Source: Hyaloraphidium curvatum (Eukaryota > Monoblepharomycota > Hyaloraphidiomycetes > Hyaloraphidiales > Hyaloraphidiaceae). Taken from it: a DNA stretch of 64,000 nucleotides. Location: NCBI GenBank assembly GCA_025558095.1, contig JAIVFI010000002.1, positions 992,001 to 1,056,000 of the forward strand, written 5' to 3'. Below the pieces are notes generated by a model. It was not told where the DNA came from, did not search any database, and was given only the letters and a program-made list of their open reading frames with translations. Made by a program: the position numbers and the translations under genes. Shown here piece after piece: positions 63,834-64,000 of this stretch; the stretch's first letter is position 1; each line of letters starts with the position of its first letter.

Positions 63834-64000
63834 ATGGCCGCCGAGACCAGCGCGGAAAGTATTGCCATCGACGTCAATGTCAGCATCGGCGGTGCGGGAG
63901 AAACCGCGTCAAGGTTCACTATTGCCGTGAATCCGACTGGCGCGACCCGTCGCGACCTGCACCGCGCCGTAGCGGAGGAACTGCGCCTCACCAGACTCCA
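63834..64000 (+). CDS. Start of a gene cut by the right edge, UBL-like N-terminus
   Basis: ATG 63834 (caATGG) opens a frame to the window end: IDVNVSIGGAG, RFTIAVNPTGATRRDL, HRAVAEELRL. The strand-strand-helix pattern resembles a ubiquitin-like or other beta-grasp domain at the N-terminus. Only ~55 residues are visible, so this is tentative. Confidence 0.5.
   Translation, partial: MAAETSAESIAIDVNVSIGGAGETASRFTIAVNPTGATRRDLHRAVAEELRLTRL

Noticed and set aside
1-64000. CRISPR arrays, bacterial operons, rRNA and tRNA genes
   Set aside because: No regularly spaced repeats, Shine-Dalgarno-led gene strings or recognisable RNA structures were seen; genes are monocistronic with introns.

Overview
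The window is nuclear DNA of a GC-rich, intron-containing eukaryote, most likely an early-diverging (chytrid-like) fungus. The evidence is short GT-AG introns, mostly 45-75 nt, that can be placed by restoring conserved protein motifs; tight gene spacing; and a fungal/opisthokont repertoire: a formin with FH1, FH2 and DAD, the GATOR2 subunit WDR59, the mRNA export factor Rae1, a DeSI-thioredoxin-PUL protein, Oac1-like and other SLC25 carriers, and a GAF-domain cyclic-nucleotide phosphodiesterase. The species assignment is inference. I found no rRNA, tRNA or CRISPR array.

Layout. 1-9.8 kb holds housekeeping and signalling genes: the 3' part of a GAF-PDE, a selenocysteine-lyase-like PLP enzyme, a coiled-coil membrane protein, DeSI-Trx-PUL, a mitochondrial BolA and a mitochondrial carrier. 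About 9.8-25 kb is an accessory-looking block that reads as less GC-rich (estimated by eye). On the minus strand it has a gene with two endonuclease VII-like (DHxH) domains, a gene with the Cys and His boxes of a ubiquitin-specific protease, and an unrecognised gene. On the plus strand it has a CCCH zinc-finger/F-box fusion, a small coiled-coil protein and an eight- or nine-exon gene carrying an HxD...H...R signature of Fe(II)/2-oxoglutarate dioxygenases. 25-31 kb has metabolic genes: a GST-like protein, a delta-7 sterol reductase, an oxaloacetate-type carrier and an NmrA-like protein.

31-33 kb holds a divergent pair of intronless genes whose proteins look bacterial rather than fungal; this is the strongest candidate for a transferred and largely undescribed system. 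33-38 kb has a tiny acylated protein, an ABA4-like membrane protein and a RING protein, with poorly coding spacers. 38-50 kb has WDR59, a second tiny acylated protein, Rae1, a mitochondrial PP2C phosphatase, two uncharacterised genes and a broken SNF2/RING relic. 50-64 kb has the formin, a bacterial-type Orn/Lys/Arg decarboxylase, a single-pass surface protein, a TPR protein, a polytopic membrane protein paralogous to the one at 47.7 kb, and the first exon of a gene running off the right edge.

Functional themes are nutrient signalling to TORC1 (WDR59), ubiquitin biology (DeSI-PUL, USP-like, RING, F-box), mitochondrial transport and regulation (two carriers, BolA, PP2C) and actin assembly (formin). 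Exon coordinates in the entries were worked out by hand from splice consensus, reading phase and family motifs. Where a junction is not forced by these, the entry says so.
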